Source: Roseovarius aestuariivivens (lineage in GTDB: Bacteria > Pseudomonadota > Alphaproteobacteria > Rhodobacterales > Rhodobacteraceae). Taken from it: 64,000 nt of DNA. Position 1 is the stretch's first letter. The number at the start of each line of letters is the position of its first letter. The stretch lies in contig NZ_SJEY01000008.1 in assembly GCF_004761875.1 (NCBI RefSeq), positions 186,001-250,000 on the forward strand, read 5' to 3'. Both the position numbers and the translations under genes were made by a program. Below the pieces are notes generated by a model. The model was given only the letters and a program-made list of their open reading frames with translations, was not told the DNA's origin and did not search any database. Positions 1 to 9,160 of this stretch are shown in pieces.

Positions 1-2
1 CG

Positions 3-134
3 CTGGGGGCCACGGGTGCCATCATCATCGGCACGCTTCTGGACGAGATGGAGCGCACCGACAAGGAAACGGGCCTTGCCACGCTTTGCATTGCGTCGGG
101 CATGGGCGCCGCGACGATCATCGAGCGCGTGTGA
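3..134 (+). CDS. Acetyl-CoA C-acyltransferase (thiolase), C-terminal fragment
   Basis: The last 43 codons of a gene that enters from the left edge. The reading contains LGATGA, LLDEMER, and a terminal [15 protein letters not shown], which fits the end of a thiolase: the C-terminal active-site cysteine lies in the segment before the Gly-rich SGMGAA stretch. Thiolases release acetyl-CoA from 3-ketoacyl-CoA in beta-oxidation. It ends 23 bases before the fadJ-like gene on the same strand, the usual fadA-fadJ operon order. The family assignment rests on a short piece, so the substrate range cannot be judged. Confidence 0.8.
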   Translation: MGATGAIIIGTLLDEMERTDKETGLATLCIASGMGAATIIERV

Positions 135-157
135 GCCGGACAGGAAGGAATAGAACA

Positions 158-2356
158 ATGACTGATTTCACGATGGAAAAAGGCGCCGATGGCGTTGCCG
201 TGATCACTTGGGACACGGTCGGCAAGTCGATGAACGTGATGAACGAGCAGGGCTTTTTCGACCTCGAGGCGCTGATCGACGACGCGCTTGCCGATGACGC
301 AGTGAAGGGAATCGTGCTGACCTCCGGCAAGGAAGGCACGTTCGCCGGGGGTATGGACCTCAACATCATCGCGCGGATGAAAGACATGGCCGGCGACGAG
401 CCCGAGAAGGGTCTCTTCGAAGGCCTGATGCGGATGCACGGCATCCTGCGCAAGATCGAGCGCGGCGGGATGGACGATAAGAACAAGGGCGGCAAGCCGA
501 TTGCCTGCTGTCTGCCGGGCACCGCGCTTGGCATCGGGCTTGAGGTCCCGCTGGCCTGTCACCGGATTTTCGCCGCCGACAACCCCAAGGCCAAGATCGG
601 CCTGCCGGAAATCATGGTCGGCATTTTCCCCGGGATGGGCGGCACCACGCGGCTGGTGCGCAAGATGGGCGCGATGGCGGCCTCTCCGCTCTTGCTCGAA
701 GGCAAGCTGAACGACCCCAAGAAGGCGAAAAGCGCCGGGGTGGTCGACGAGGTGGTAGCCCCCGAAGAGCTGCTGGACAAGGCGAAGGAGTGGGTCCTGT
801 CGAACCCCACCATCGTCAAGCCGTGGGACGAAAAGGGTTACAAGATGCCTGGTGGCGCACCCTATCACCCGGCGGGCTTCATGACTTTCGTCGGTGCCTC
901 GGCCATGGTGCATGGCAAGACGCAAGGGGCGTTTCCGGCAGCCAAGGCGCTGCTGAGTGCGGTCTATGAAGGCGCGCTGGTGCCCTTCGACACGGCCATC
1001 AAGATCGAGGCGCGGTGGTTTACCAATGTGCTCATGAACCCCTCATCCTCCGCGATGATCCGCTCGCTCTTCATCAACAAGGAAAAGCTGGAGAAGGGTG
1101 CAAACCGCCCCGACGTGCCGGACCAGAAGGTGAAGAAGGTCGGCGTCATGGGCGCGGGCATGATGGGCGCGGGCATCGCGCTTGTCTCGGCCATGGCAGG
1201 CATGCAGGTCGTGCTGATCGACCAGAAACAGGACGCCGCCGACAAGGGGAAGGCCTATACCGCCGACTACATGGACAAGGGCATCAAGCGCGGCAAGGCC
1301 ACGGAAGAGAAGAAGGCGGCGACGCTGGATCTGATCACCGCGACCACCGATTATGACGCGCTCACGGGCTGCGACCTGATCATTGAGGCGGTGTTCGAGG
1401 ACCCGGGCGTGAAGGCCGAGGTTACCAAGAACGTGCTGAAGGTCGTGGGCGACGACTGCATCTTTGCGACCAACACCTCGACCCTGCCGATCACGGAACT
1501 GGCCAAGGCGTCTGATAGGCCCGAGAACTTCATCGGGATCCACTTTTTCTCGCCCGTCGAGAAGATGATGCTGGTGGAGATCATCAAGGGTAAGGAGACC
1601 GGGCCGCGCGCGGTGGCGAAAGCGCTGGATTACGTCCGCCAGATCAAGAAGACGCCGATCGCCGTCAACGACGCGCGGTTCTTCTACTGCAACCGCTGCA
1701 TCATTCCGTATATCAACGAGGGCATCCGCATGGTGGCCGAAGGTGTGACGCCTGCGCTGATCGACAATGCGGCGCGCCAGCTGGGCTTTCCCGTGGGGCC
1801 GCTGCAACTGGTCGACGAGACCTCGATCGACTTGGGCGCCAAGATCGCGCGGGCGACGAAGGCGGCGATGGGCGATGAATATCCCGATGCCGCTGTAGAC
1901 GAGGTGATCTTCTGGATGGAAGGCGAAGGCCGTCTGGGACGTAAATCCAACGCAGGCTTCTTCGACTATGACGAGAAGGGCAAGCGTCAGGGTTACTGGC
2001 CCGGCCTGGCGGAGAAGTATCCCCATGCCGAAGTGCAGCCCGACCTGATCGAAGTGCAGCATCGCCTGATGTTCGCACAGGTGCTCGAAGCGGTGCGCGC
2101 GCTGGAAGAAGGCGTGCTGGAGGATATCCGTGAAGGTGACGTGGGTGCCATACTCGCCTGGGGCTTTGCGCCCTGGTCGGGCGGTCCGTTCGCGTGGCTG
2201 GACATCATTGGCGCGCCCTATGCCGCCGAGCGGTGCGATCAGTTGACCGAGAAGTTTGGGGAGCGCTTTGCCACGCCCGCGCTTCTGCGCGAGATGGCGG
2301 ATAAGAACCAGAGCTTCTATGGCCGGTTCGGCACGCAGGAAGATCAGGCCGCCTAG
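158..2356 (+). CDS. fadJ: Fatty acid oxidation multifunctional enzyme (enoyl-CoA hydratase / 3-hydroxyacyl-CoA dehydrogenase)
   Basis: A 732-residue bifunctional beta-oxidation enzyme. The N-terminal crotonase domain (about residues 5-200) has a GTALGIGLEVPLACH stretch with Glu near 129 and a GLPEIMVGIFPGMGGTTRL stretch with Glu near 151, the positions of the two hydratase glutamates. A Rossmann segment KVGVMGAGMMGAGIA near residues 326-340 binds NAD, and HFFSPVEKMMLVEI near 461 carries the dehydrogenase His. Two C-terminal 3HCDH domains follow. The start MTDFTMEKG is preceded by AGGAAGGAA; an in-frame start further upstream would lie inside the thiolase gene. It hydrates enoyl-CoA and oxidises 3-hydroxyacyl-CoA in the cytoplasm. 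The thiolase just upstream should take its product. Confidence 0.95.
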   Translation: MTDFTMEKGADGVAVITWDTVGKSMNVMNEQGFFDLEALIDDALADDAVKGIVLTSGKEGTFAGGMDLNIIARMKDMAGDEPEKGLFEGLMRMHGILRKIERGGMDDKNKGGKPIACCLPGTALGIGLEVPLACHRIFAADNPKAKIGLPEIMVGIFPGMGGTTRLVRKMGAMAASPLLLEGKLNDPKKAKSAGVVDEVVAPEELLDKAKEWVLSNPTIVKPWDEKGYKMPGGAPYHPAGFMTFVGASAMVHGKTQGAFPAAKALLSAVYEGALVPFDTAIKIEARWFTNVLMNPSSSAMIRSLFINKEKLEKGANRPDVPDQKVKKVGVMGAGMMGAGIALVSAMAGMQVVLIDQKQDAADKGKAYTADYMDKGIKRGKATEEKKAATLDLITATTDYDALTGCDLIIEAVFEDPGVKAEVTKNVLKVVGDDCIFATNTSTLPITELAKASDRPENFIGIHFFSPVEKMMLVEIIKGKETGPRAVAKALDYVRQIKKTPIAVNDARFFYCNRCIIPYINEGIRMVAEGVTPALIDNAARQLGFPVGPLQLVDETSIDLGAKIARATKAAMGDEYPDAAVDEVIFWMEGEGRLGRKSNAGFFDYDEKGKRQGYWPGLAEKYPHAEVQPDLIEVQHRLMFAQVLEAVRALEEGVLEDIREGDVGAILAWGFAPWSGGPFAWLDIIGAPYAAERCDQLTEKFGERFATPALLREMADKNQSFYGRFGTQEDQAA

Positions 2357-2389
2357 GTCGCGGCCTCATTGATCCCGAAAAACGTCAGA

Positions 2390-2418
2390 CCCGCGCGGTG
2401 GCGAGTTCACCGCGCGGG
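2390..2418 (+). terminator. Stem-loop after fadJ, probable terminator
   Basis: Arms CCCGCGCGGTG (2390-2400) and CACCGCGCGGG (2408-2418) are an 11-bp perfect inverted repeat with a 7-base loop, followed by a short pyrimidine tract CCTCTTT. It lies between fadJ and the convergent Hint gene, so it may end transcription from the fadJ side. The T-run is weak. Confidence 0.6.
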
Positions 2419-2449
2419 CCTCTTTACGGCCTGACCCCGTCTGTGAAAA

Positions 2450-3133
2450 TCAAGCCGGCGCAGCCGCCGCCCACACATCCTGGGGGGAATATGTGCGGTC
2501 GGTGGTTGCTTCTTCTTCAAGATGAACGGCGAGAAAGCGCGCCTCGTCCATTGGCAGGATCGCGTAATGCGGGCGGGCTTGCTCCGAGCTTGCCGCCGCT
2601 TGCAGCACATCGTGGCAAGCCGGGCAGAAAAACAGTGCGCCGTTGTTGGCAAAGACGATCTGATCGTCGGCAAAGTGCAGAACGATGACCTCGATATCGC
2701 CTTGCGGGGGCACACGCTCGACCCCGTTGGTGCCCTCTATAGCCTCGGCTGGGATCAGCGAAAACGGATCGCCGTAAAGATCCTCTGCGGCGTCGCTTTC
2801 GATCATGACGTTCTGGCCGGGCAGAACGTGCATCACGTCGCGGTTGCCCAGTGCACCCGCAGGCACTTCGAGCGGCCAGAACTGGCGCGGGCAGTCGTCT
2901 TCAGCGCTCCAAAGACGAATGCGGCTGACCTTATGCACGGTTTGAAGGCCTGAATCGAAAGTCAGGACCTTATCGCCCTCGGCGATGGCCTCGACCGGGC
3001 GCCAGCCCATGGCTGTGGCCACGCTGGTTCCCGCGATCAGGCCCGCCTCGACACTTGTGGCAGCACGTGACAGGCCGGCGAACCCATGCCTCCCGTCTTT
3101 TTGCTCCGCGCGAGCAGACATCCATCCGAACAT
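2450..3133 (-). CDS. Hint-domain protein (Hint_2 type)
   Basis: A 227-residue protein. Residues about 30-75 (AGLIAGTSVATAMGWRPVEA, then EGDKVLTFDSGLQTV and VSRIRLW) match the start of the Hint fold used by inteins and hedgehog-type autoprocessing proteins, in the compact bacterial Hint_2 version. Later segments (LPGQNVMIE, GDPFSLIPAEAI) fit the rest of the domain. The position where active Hint domains carry a nucleophilic Cys or Ser reads Gly31, so self-processing is doubtful. There is no signal peptide. An AGGGAAAG Shine-Dalgarno precedes MFGWMS. The C-terminal part (FFCPACHD near 170) has a CxxC pair. Such proteins are common in Rhodobacteraceae, but their role is not known to me. Confidence 0.75.
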   Translation of the reverse strand: MFGWMSARAEQKDGRHGFAGLSRAATSVEAGLIAGTSVATAMGWRPVEAIAEGDKVLTFDSGLQTVHKVSRIRLWSAEDDCPRQFWPLEVPAGALGNRDVMHVLPGQNVMIESDAAEDLYGDPFSLIPAEAIEGTNGVERVPPQGDIEVIVLHFADDQIVFANNGALFFCPACHDVLQAAASSEQARPHYAILPMDEARFLAVHLEEEATTDRTYSPQDVWAAAAPA

Positions 3134-3307
3134 TGCTTCTTTCCCTGGTGTGCCGGTAGCAGCCGGCTTGAGCAGACAATGTCCATCTGGGGTGATTCTC
3201 TGGACGCTCCTTGGTCGGAAAAGGGGCCGAAATGAGGCATTGTTGCGAAAACGGGATCAGTTAGAACCGATCTGAAGATCTTTTCTAAAATTCAAAACAA
3301 CCTTGCC

Positions 3308-3958
3308 TCAAAAGCGGTAGCTGAAGCGTGCGATATCCTCTGCACAGCATGCTGCAAGGGTCTCAGCGTCTTTGTCTGAATAGTAATTGCGATGACTTTG
3401 CGAACGCGCTGAGGCATTTTCATGAGGCAGCTCAAGTTTGAACCCAAGATGTTGCCACAAATGCGCCGCATCCTCCTCGAAATGTTCGAGCCGGATGTAA
3501 AGATCTGCATGTTCATTCCCGTCCGCCGCGATCATTGCACGTGGATAGGGATTCTTACGGAAGGATTTCTGCGTGTGCGGTTCGGCGAGAAAACGGGAAA
3601 AGGTCATAGTTTGCGCGCGCCTCACGGCCGGATGATCAAAGCGCTGCTCGCGCAGCCAGTGATAGTAGCTGACCGCGCGGTCCCATGGATTGCGAACCAG
3701 CGTAAAGCAGAACGCTGCCCCGATCTCTTGCAAGGAGACCAGCCCATCGAGGTCGGCCAGAGTTGAATGTTTCCACAACCGGCCCGCTGTCTTGACCCCC
3801 TTGAGGCGCTTGCGCCGGCGCAGGGCCTTAGGCGTGTCGCCGATCAGGATGTCGTCCTTTTTCGCCCGGCCCTCAAGCGCCAACGCCATCGAGGTGCCGC
3901 CGGTCTTGGGGATATGCACGAAGATGTAGCCGCGGCCGGGCGAGATGATCATGCTCAT
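3308..3958 (-). CDS. Sulfotransferase family protein
   Basis: A 216-residue cytosolic protein. Near the N-terminus, YIFVHIPKTGGTSM is the 5'-phosphosulfate loop of PAPS-dependent sulfotransferases, and FTLVRNPWDRAVSYYHWLRE near residues 85-103 is the second cofactor segment (3'-phosphate binding Arg and Ser). The C-terminus is short (SHRNYYSD, then AEDIARFSYRF), as in the bacterial sulfotransferase family 2. The acceptor, possibly a cell-surface glycan, is unknown. Start choices are GTG 3961, ATG 3958 or ATG 3952, and none has a strong Shine-Dalgarno; 3958 is used here. It is divergent from the acyl-CoA ligase gene. Confidence 0.8.
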   Translation of the reverse strand: MSMIISPGRGYIFVHIPKTGGTSMALALEGRAKKDDILIGDTPKALRRRKRLKGVKTAGRLWKHSTLADLDGLVSLQEIGAAFCFTLVRNPWDRAVSYYHWLREQRFDHPAVRRAQTMTFSRFLAEPHTQKSFRKNPYPRAMIAADGNEHADLYIRLEHFEEDAAHLWQHLGFKLELPHENASARSQSHRNYYSDKDAETLAACCAEDIARFSYRF

Positions 3959-4085
3959 CACGCTAGGCTATCGCCCGTCGGCTGCAAAGATGGGTCGCGC
4001 CCGAAAACTGCTTTGCTTTCACCGGGGAAATGCGCAATATCCCGGGCGTTTGAATAGCGACAGCGCAACAAGGGGGAGAACCACC

Positions 4086-5714
4086 ATGGGTTGGATGAAG
4101 GACGAGACCGGGCTGGACAAGAACGCCGCCAATTTCGTGCCGATGACGCCGCTGTCGCATCTCTATCGGGCGTCTCACGTATTCCCCGACACCGAGGCGC
4201 TGGTCTATGGCAATACGCGGCGGACCTTTAAGGAATATTACGAGCGCTGCACCAAACTGGCGTCGGCGCTGGCGAAGGCCGGGGTCAATCCCGGTGACGT
4301 GGTGGCGACGCTTCTGCCGAACCTGCCCGCCCATGCCGAGACGCTTTTCGGCGTGCCGGCCTGCGGTGCGGTGGTAAACACAATCAACACGCGGCTCGAG
4401 GCCGATACGATTTCCTATATCTTCGAGCACGGCGAGGCGAAGATCGTTCTGGTCGATCCTCAGTTCATGGCGGTGACGAAAGAAGCCATCGACAAGATGG
4501 AAGGCCCGGCGCCTCGGATCATCGAGGTGGCCGACCCAGAGGCCGGGCTGGACGCCAGCGGCGAGCATACCGAGTACGAAGAATTTCTTGCGACCGGCGA
4601 CGCGGATTTCGCATGGATCATGCCGAAGGACGAGTGGGAGAGCCTCGCGCTCAACTACACCTCCGGAACGACGGGACGGCCCAAGGGTGTCGTCTATCAT
4701 CATCGTGGGGCGTATATCCTGACCATGGGGACCGCTGTGGATTGGCCCCTGCCCCGGCATGCGCGCTATCTGACGATCGTACCGCTCTTTCACTGCAACA
4801 ACTGGTGCCACACCTGGGCTATGCCGCTGGTCGGTGGCACGGTGGTCTGCTGCCGCGATATCACAGCGGCCAACATATATAACGCCATCGCAGACGAGGG
4901 CGTGACCCATTTCGGTGCCGCGCCCATCGTGCTTAACATGATCGTCAACGCAAAGGATGCCGAGCGGCGCGCGTTCGAGCATCAGGTCAATGTATTTACC
5001 GCCGGCGCCCCGCCGCCCGCCGCCACCCTGCGCGCGATCGAGCCGCTCGGCTTTTCGGTGACGCAGGTCTACGGGCTGACTGAAACCTACGGTCATGTGA
5101 CCGAATGCGTCTGGCAGGATCGCTGGGAGGATCTGAAGGACGAAGAGAGGTATGCCATCAAGGCACGTACCGGTGTCCTGATGGGCTTCATGGAAGAGAT
5201 CACGTCGATGGACCCCGAAACGATGGAGCAGGTGCCGCTTGACGGTGAGACGCAAGGCGAGATCATGATCCGCGGCAACGCCGTGATGAAAGGGTATTAT
5301 AAGAACCCAGAGGCGACAGCGGAGTCCTTCCGCGGGGGCTACTTCCATTCCGGCGACATCGCCTATCAGCACGAGGACGGATACCTGAAGATCGCGGACC
5401 GTGCGAAGGACATCATCATCTCGGGTGGAGAGAATATCAGCTCGGTCGAAATTGAGGGCGTGCTTATGATGCATCCGTCTGTGCTGCTCTGCGCCGTTGT
5501 CGCCATGCCAGACGAGAAGTGGGGCGAGGTGCCCTGCGCCTTCGTCGAGGTCAAGGAGAGCGCAACGGTCACTGAGGAAGACCTGATCGCCTTCGCCCGC
5601 GAGAAGCTCGCCGGGTTCAAGTCGCCCAAGAAGGTCATGTTCCAGGAGCTGCCCAAGACGTCGACCGGAAAGATCCAGAAGTTCGAATTGCGTAAAGCCT
5701 TCAAGAGCGGCTGA
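4086..5714 (+). CDS. AMP-dependent acyl-CoA synthetase (DmdB / medium-chain type)
   Basis: A 542-residue acid-CoA ligase of the ANL superfamily. The P-loop NYTSGTTGRPKGV lies at about residues 194-206, the adenine-binding VYGLTETYG near 328, the hinge HSGDIAYQHEDGYLKIADRAKDII near 421-444, and the adenylation lysine in STGKIQK is near 529. These enzymes form acyl-AMP and then acyl-CoA. The overall form resembles the Roseobacter ligases that include DmdB (3-methylmercaptopropionyl-CoA ligase of DMSP demethylation), but dmdA, dmdC and dmdD are not nearby, so a general short- or medium-chain acid ligase is equally likely. The start MGWMKDETG follows AGGGGGAGAACCACC. Confidence 0.88.
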   Translation: MGWMKDETGLDKNAANFVPMTPLSHLYRASHVFPDTEALVYGNTRRTFKEYYERCTKLASALAKAGVNPGDVVATLLPNLPAHAETLFGVPACGAVVNTINTRLEADTISYIFEHGEAKIVLVDPQFMAVTKEAIDKMEGPAPRIIEVADPEAGLDASGEHTEYEEFLATGDADFAWIMPKDEWESLALNYTSGTTGRPKGVVYHHRGAYILTMGTAVDWPLPRHARYLTIVPLFHCNNWCHTWAMPLVGGTVVCCRDITAANIYNAIADEGVTHFGAAPIVLNMIVNAKDAERRAFEHQVNVFTAGAPPPAATLRAIEPLGFSVTQVYGLTETYGHVTECVWQDRWEDLKDEERYAIKARTGVLMGFMEEITSMDPETMEQVPLDGETQGEIMIRGNAVMKGYYKNPEATAESFRGGYFHSGDIAYQHEDGYLKIADRAKDIIISGGENISSVEIEGVLMMHPSVLLCAVVAMPDEKWGEVPCAFVEVKESATVTEEDLIAFAREKLAGFKSPKKVMFQELPKTSTGKIQKFELRKAFKSG

Positions 5715-5788
5715 CCTGCTTGCGATTGCCGCCTTGGCCACAGACGTGATACGCTTGTTCTAAAGAGGCGGAGCAGGCCCAACCGCAC

Positions 5789-6814
5789 ATGACGGCTTTA
5801 AAGCAATATCAGCGGCTCGAGGCGGCCGGTCTGTGGCGCCCGTCGCCCGACGCGCAGCGCGTAAACGTTGTCGTATCAATTGGAGACGCGACGCTGACCA
5901 TTTGCGATCTGCGGGACAGACCACTGACGCACTGGTCGCTTGCCGCTATCGAACGGTCCAACCCGGGACAGCGTCCTGCGATTTATCATCCGGACGGCGA
6001 CATGCAGGAAACGCTGGAGTTGGCCGCCGACGAAAGCGCGATGATCGACGCGATCGAAAAACTGCGCCGCGCAATCGAGCGCGGGCGGCCACGTCCCGGT
6101 CGGCTGCGGTTGACAATGTTAGGGCTGTCTTTTGCCGTCCTTGCTGCTGTTATGACCGTCTGGATGCCAGATGCGCTGCGCGGTCACGCCGCCTCTGTCC
6201 TGCCAGACGTGAAGCGGATCGAAATCGGTGAGAACTTGCGTCGCGAAATCGAGACGGTGACCGGCCCCCTTTGCACCACGCCAGCGGGTGAGATCGCACT
6301 GGGCCGGCTGGCGAGCCGGCTTCCCGGCCCCGAGGGACCGGCCCGTATCGCGGTGTTGCGCAGCGGAGCCCGGCAAAGCGTTGCCCTGCCCGGCGGCACA
6401 ATTCTGGTCAACCGAACGCTGATCGAGGATTTCGACGAACCGGACGTGCTTGCAGGCTTTGTCGTCGCCGCCCATCTCCGCGCCAGTCTTCGCGATCCGC
6501 TCAACCGTCTTCTTGGCGACAGCAGCCTTTGGGACGTGGCGCAGCTTTTGACGACCGGTGTCCTGCCACAAGAGGTTTTGCAGGCACATGCCAGAGCGCT
6601 TTTGACCGCAGTCGAGCCCCCAATCCCGGATGAGACCTTGCTGGATGCATTCCGAAGGTGGGCGGTCCGGTCGCGCCCTTATGCCTATGCCGTAGACGTG
6701 ACAGGGGAAACGACCCTAGGGCTGATCGAAGCCGATCCCTTCGCCCGAGACATCCCGCCGCCGCTCTTGAGCGATGCGGACTGGCTGCAACTTCAGGGGA
6801 TCTGCACCCGCTGA
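5789..6814 (+). CDS. Membrane-anchored M48-peptidase-like protein lacking HExxH
   Basis: A 341-residue protein. Residues 1-105 form a soluble N-terminal part with no recognised domain, followed by one membrane span at about 108-128 (LTMLGLSFAVLAAVMTVW). After it, the order of motifs resembles an M48 peptidase: ALPGGTILVNRTLI (199-212) matches the conserved ALPGG-hydrophobic-T-Lx step, and DEPDVLAGFVVAAHLRAS (216-233) matches the N-E-x-E-x-A-x-V-x-A-H-E-x-x-H helix, but the zinc motif reads HLRAS (His229, no Glu, no second His). It is therefore probably not a zinc protease. The gene sits 74 bases after the acyl-CoA ligase on the same strand. The family inference is by motif order only. Confidence 0.6.
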   Translation: MTALKQYQRLEAAGLWRPSPDAQRVNVVVSIGDATLTICDLRDRPLTHWSLAAIERSNPGQRPAIYHPDGDMQETLELAADESAMIDAIEKLRRAIERGRPRPGRLRLTMLGLSFAVLAAVMTVWMPDALRGHAASVLPDVKRIEIGENLRREIETVTGPLCTTPAGEIALGRLASRLPGPEGPARIAVLRSGARQSVALPGGTILVNRTLIEDFDEPDVLAGFVVAAHLRASLRDPLNRLLGDSSLWDVAQLLTTGVLPQEVLQAHARALLTAVEPPIPDETLLDAFRRWAVRSRPYAYAVDVTGETTLGLIEADPFARDIPPPLLSDADWLQLQGICTR

Positions 6815-6853
6815 ACACAGCCACGCCGACAACCGACGCGGCCTCGGTTCATC

Positions 6854-8386
6854 TCATTTCCGAAGTTTCGCTCCGCCATAGCCGGCGGCCCGCACCTTCG
6901 ACAATGCCGCGTGCAACTGCGATTGTGTGCCGAACGGCCCTGTTACCACAAGCGTATAAGCCTTGCCGTTGCGGTTCAGCGTCCCGGTCTTGGCCGGCAG
7001 TCCGCGCTGCGCCAACTTCCTCGCGGCGCGCTTGCCTTGAGCCGCGTCGGCAAAGATGCCCACCTGGACGTAGCGATGACTTGCCGCCTTCGCCGGTGTT
7101 TTAGGCACCGAGCGCGTGGAAATGGTTGGAGTATTAACTGTCTGCCGCTGCGCGACGGTCGTAGCAGGCTGCCTGGCCGGTGTCGCGCTTGCCACATGGC
7201 GGATCCGGCCGTCCCGTCCACGGGTCACGCGGATCGGCTCTTGCATCACCACACCGCGCGTTGACACGGTCACGCCGGCGGCGCGCTGCTGTTCGAAACT
7301 GGTGTAGGGATACTGCAGGCCCGGATACCGGTAGGTCACTTCACGCCCCGTCATCCGCTCGATCAGGCGGCGCGGCACGGTGTTGGTCCAGAGGACATCG
7401 GATTGCGCCATGCCTGCAAAAGTCTGGTGCGCGCGCTCTGGGTTAAGACGGTCATCCTCCCAGACCGGCTGATATCCCGGAGGCACGCTAAGCCCGGTTG
7501 CGTTGACTTGCTTGGTGTAGACATGTCTTGGCACGACGCGCGTCTGGTTCGTCACGACAGCGCGCGGCGCGGGCTGAGGCGCAGGCGATACGCTACGCAC
7601 GGGCGACGGCTGCATGGCGGGGGCAGTTGTCGCACGTACCACATGGACAGGACGCATGGTCGGTCCAGCCCCACCACCGCCGGATATCACCGTGCTGTGC
7701 GGTTGCGTCTGTGGTCCGCAGCGCACAGTCACGCCCGGTTTGGCGCGCAAATAGTGAGACGAAATCGGACTCGCCCCCTGACAGGCGGGCTCGCCTTGGG
7801 CAACCTGCGGCGCGACCTTTCGGACCGTCACGGTCTTTGCCCCGGTCGCCTGTGCCTTGGCAGCGCTGACCGGCTTGGGCGCAGGGGCAGCTTTCGCCCG
7901 GGCCGTTTGCACGGGCGCGGGCCGGATGACCGTGACTGCCGGCGCCGGTGCCCGGCGCACGATCTGGGATTGCGCCGTCGGCGCGCTGCGTCGTGCGGGC
8001 GTCGCGGCAGGTGCGCGGGTCTTGGTCGTGGGCGCCGTGGCCGGCTGTGGGCGCGCTTCGCGCGGAACGATTATCTGCACCGGCTCGGCAGCCGCTGTGC
8101 GGCGCGTCGGCGCAGGCGCCGCTTGTGCCTGCGCCGTGGATAAAGAGGGCTTGAAGCCGCAGATCACCTTTCGGTTGCGCGTCATGCGCGGAATCCACGA
8201 GGTCTGGCCGTCGATACCGGCGCGAATATAGACGCATCCCTTGCTGTCGACATATTGCCGGCCGGTGTAGGATGCGGGCGGAAATTCGGCTGGAACCTGA
8301 ATGTTCGACCGGCTCTGCGCGATCGCGTGACCGTCGGCGAACGAAATGGCGAAAGCAGCAATCGCCAATACTCGTATCAGTGTCAT
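6854..8386 (-). CDS. SPOR-domain secreted or periplasmic protein
   Basis: A 510-residue protein with an N-terminal signal peptide (MTLIRVLAIAAFAISFADGHAIAQ). The middle is a long, low-complexity Ala/Pro/Thr/Arg-rich linker (about residues 95-290) that should be unstructured. The C-terminal 75 residues (HRYVQVGIFADAAQGKRAARKL to AAGYGGAKLRK) form a SPOR domain, which binds septal peptidoglycan stripped of side peptides. This suggests a role at the division site or in cell-wall turnover, in the periplasm. It is longer than most SPOR proteins because of the linker. It is convergent with the M48-like gene, and no operon partner is evident. The C-terminal domain is clear; the function of the rest is unknown. 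Confidence 0.85.
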   Translation of the reverse strand: MTLIRVLAIAAFAISFADGHAIAQSRSNIQVPAEFPPASYTGRQYVDSKGCVYIRAGIDGQTSWIPRMTRNRKVICGFKPSLSTAQAQAAPAPTRRTAAAEPVQIIVPREARPQPATAPTTKTRAPAATPARRSAPTAQSQIVRRAPAPAVTVIRPAPVQTARAKAAPAPKPVSAAKAQATGAKTVTVRKVAPQVAQGEPACQGASPISSHYLRAKPGVTVRCGPQTQPHSTVISGGGGAGPTMRPVHVVRATTAPAMQPSPVRSVSPAPQPAPRAVVTNQTRVVPRHVYTKQVNATGLSVPPGYQPVWEDDRLNPERAHQTFAGMAQSDVLWTNTVPRRLIERMTGREVTYRYPGLQYPYTSFEQQRAAGVTVSTRGVVMQEPIRVTRGRDGRIRHVASATPARQPATTVAQRQTVNTPTISTRSVPKTPAKAASHRYVQVGIFADAAQGKRAARKLAQRGLPAKTGTLNRNGKAYTLVVTGPFGTQSQLHAALSKVRAAGYGGAKLRK

Positions 8387-8450
8387 TTTGCCCCCAAGAC
8401 AGTTGTCTCAAGAGTGCATGATTATCTGCATTGAGTAAACAATAATTCGC

Positions 8451-9083
8451 CTATTTAGTGCCGAACATCCGGTCACCCGCATCCCCTAGCCCCGGAAGGA
8501 TATATCCTACATCATTCAGGCACGTGTCGAGAGCCGCTGTCACAATGGGAACATCAGGATGCGCCTCTTTCATGCGGGCCACGCCTTCGGGCGCCGCAAG
8601 AAGACACAGGAATCGGATATCACGCGCGCCGGCTTTCTTGAGCAGATCTACGGCCGCGGCCGACGAATTACCGGTGGCCAGCATCGGGTCCACCACGATC
8701 GTCAGGCGTTGACCAAGCTGGTCGGGAACCTTGAAATAATACTGCACGGGCTGCAGCGTCTTCTCATCCCGGTAAAGCCCGACGAACCCGACCCGCGCCG
8801 AGGGGATCAGTTCTAGCATCCCGTCCAAAAGCCCGTTGCCCGCCCGCAGAATGGACACCAGCGCCAGTTTGCGCCCCGCGAGCACCGGCGCTTCCATTTC
8901 CTGCAGGGGCGTTTCGATCACCTTTGTCGTCATCGCCAGTTCATGCGTGACCTCGTAGGCCAGCAGCTGACTGATTTCGCGCAAGAGCTGCCGAAAGACC
9001 GCCGTGGGCGTGTGCTTGTCGCGCATCAGGGTCAGTTTGTGCTGCACGAGGGGATGTGTGACGACGGTCAGGTGGTTTTCCAT
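8451..9083 (-). CDS. upp: Uracil phosphoribosyltransferase
   Basis: A 210-residue protein, the normal length for Upp. The PRPP loop reads DPMLATGNS at residues 132-140, and the C-terminal uracil-binding segment reads [17 protein letters not shown]. It converts uracil and PRPP to UMP in the cytoplasm. The start [17 protein letters not shown] follows GGAGAG; an upstream in-frame extension is not family-like. It is the last gene of the leftward cdd-deoA-deoB-upp cluster, 77 bases after deoB, so uracil released by thymidine phosphorylase action on deoxyuridine can be recaptured. Confidence 0.96.
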   Translation of the reverse strand: MENHLTVVTHPLVQHKLTLMRDKHTPTAVFRQLLREISQLLAYEVTHELAMTTKVIETPLQEMEAPVLAGRKLALVSILRAGNGLLDGMLELIPSARVGFVGLYRDEKTLQPVQYYFKVPDQLGQRLTIVVDPMLATGNSSAAAVDLLKKAGARDIRFLCLLAAPEGVARMKEAHPDVPIVTAALDTCLNDVGYILPGLGDAGDRMFGTK

Positions 9084-9160
9084 GATCTCTCCGGTCCTGT
9101 CGGGGCGCGTGTGGCCTCTGTTTTCCAGAAACCGCCGCAAAGGGCAACGCCGCGCGCGGC

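Noticed and set aside
1043..2062. Long open frame on the minus strand within fadJ
   Set aside because: It is a shadow of the fadJ codon pattern in high-GC DNA; it has no domain, no ribosome site, and the plus-strand protein is complete and conserved.
3963..5741. 592-codon minus-strand frame across the acyl-CoA ligase
   Set aside because: The plus-strand ligase has all motifs. The antisense product is His/Arg/Asp-rich without any family likeness, as expected from a mirrored high-GC frame.
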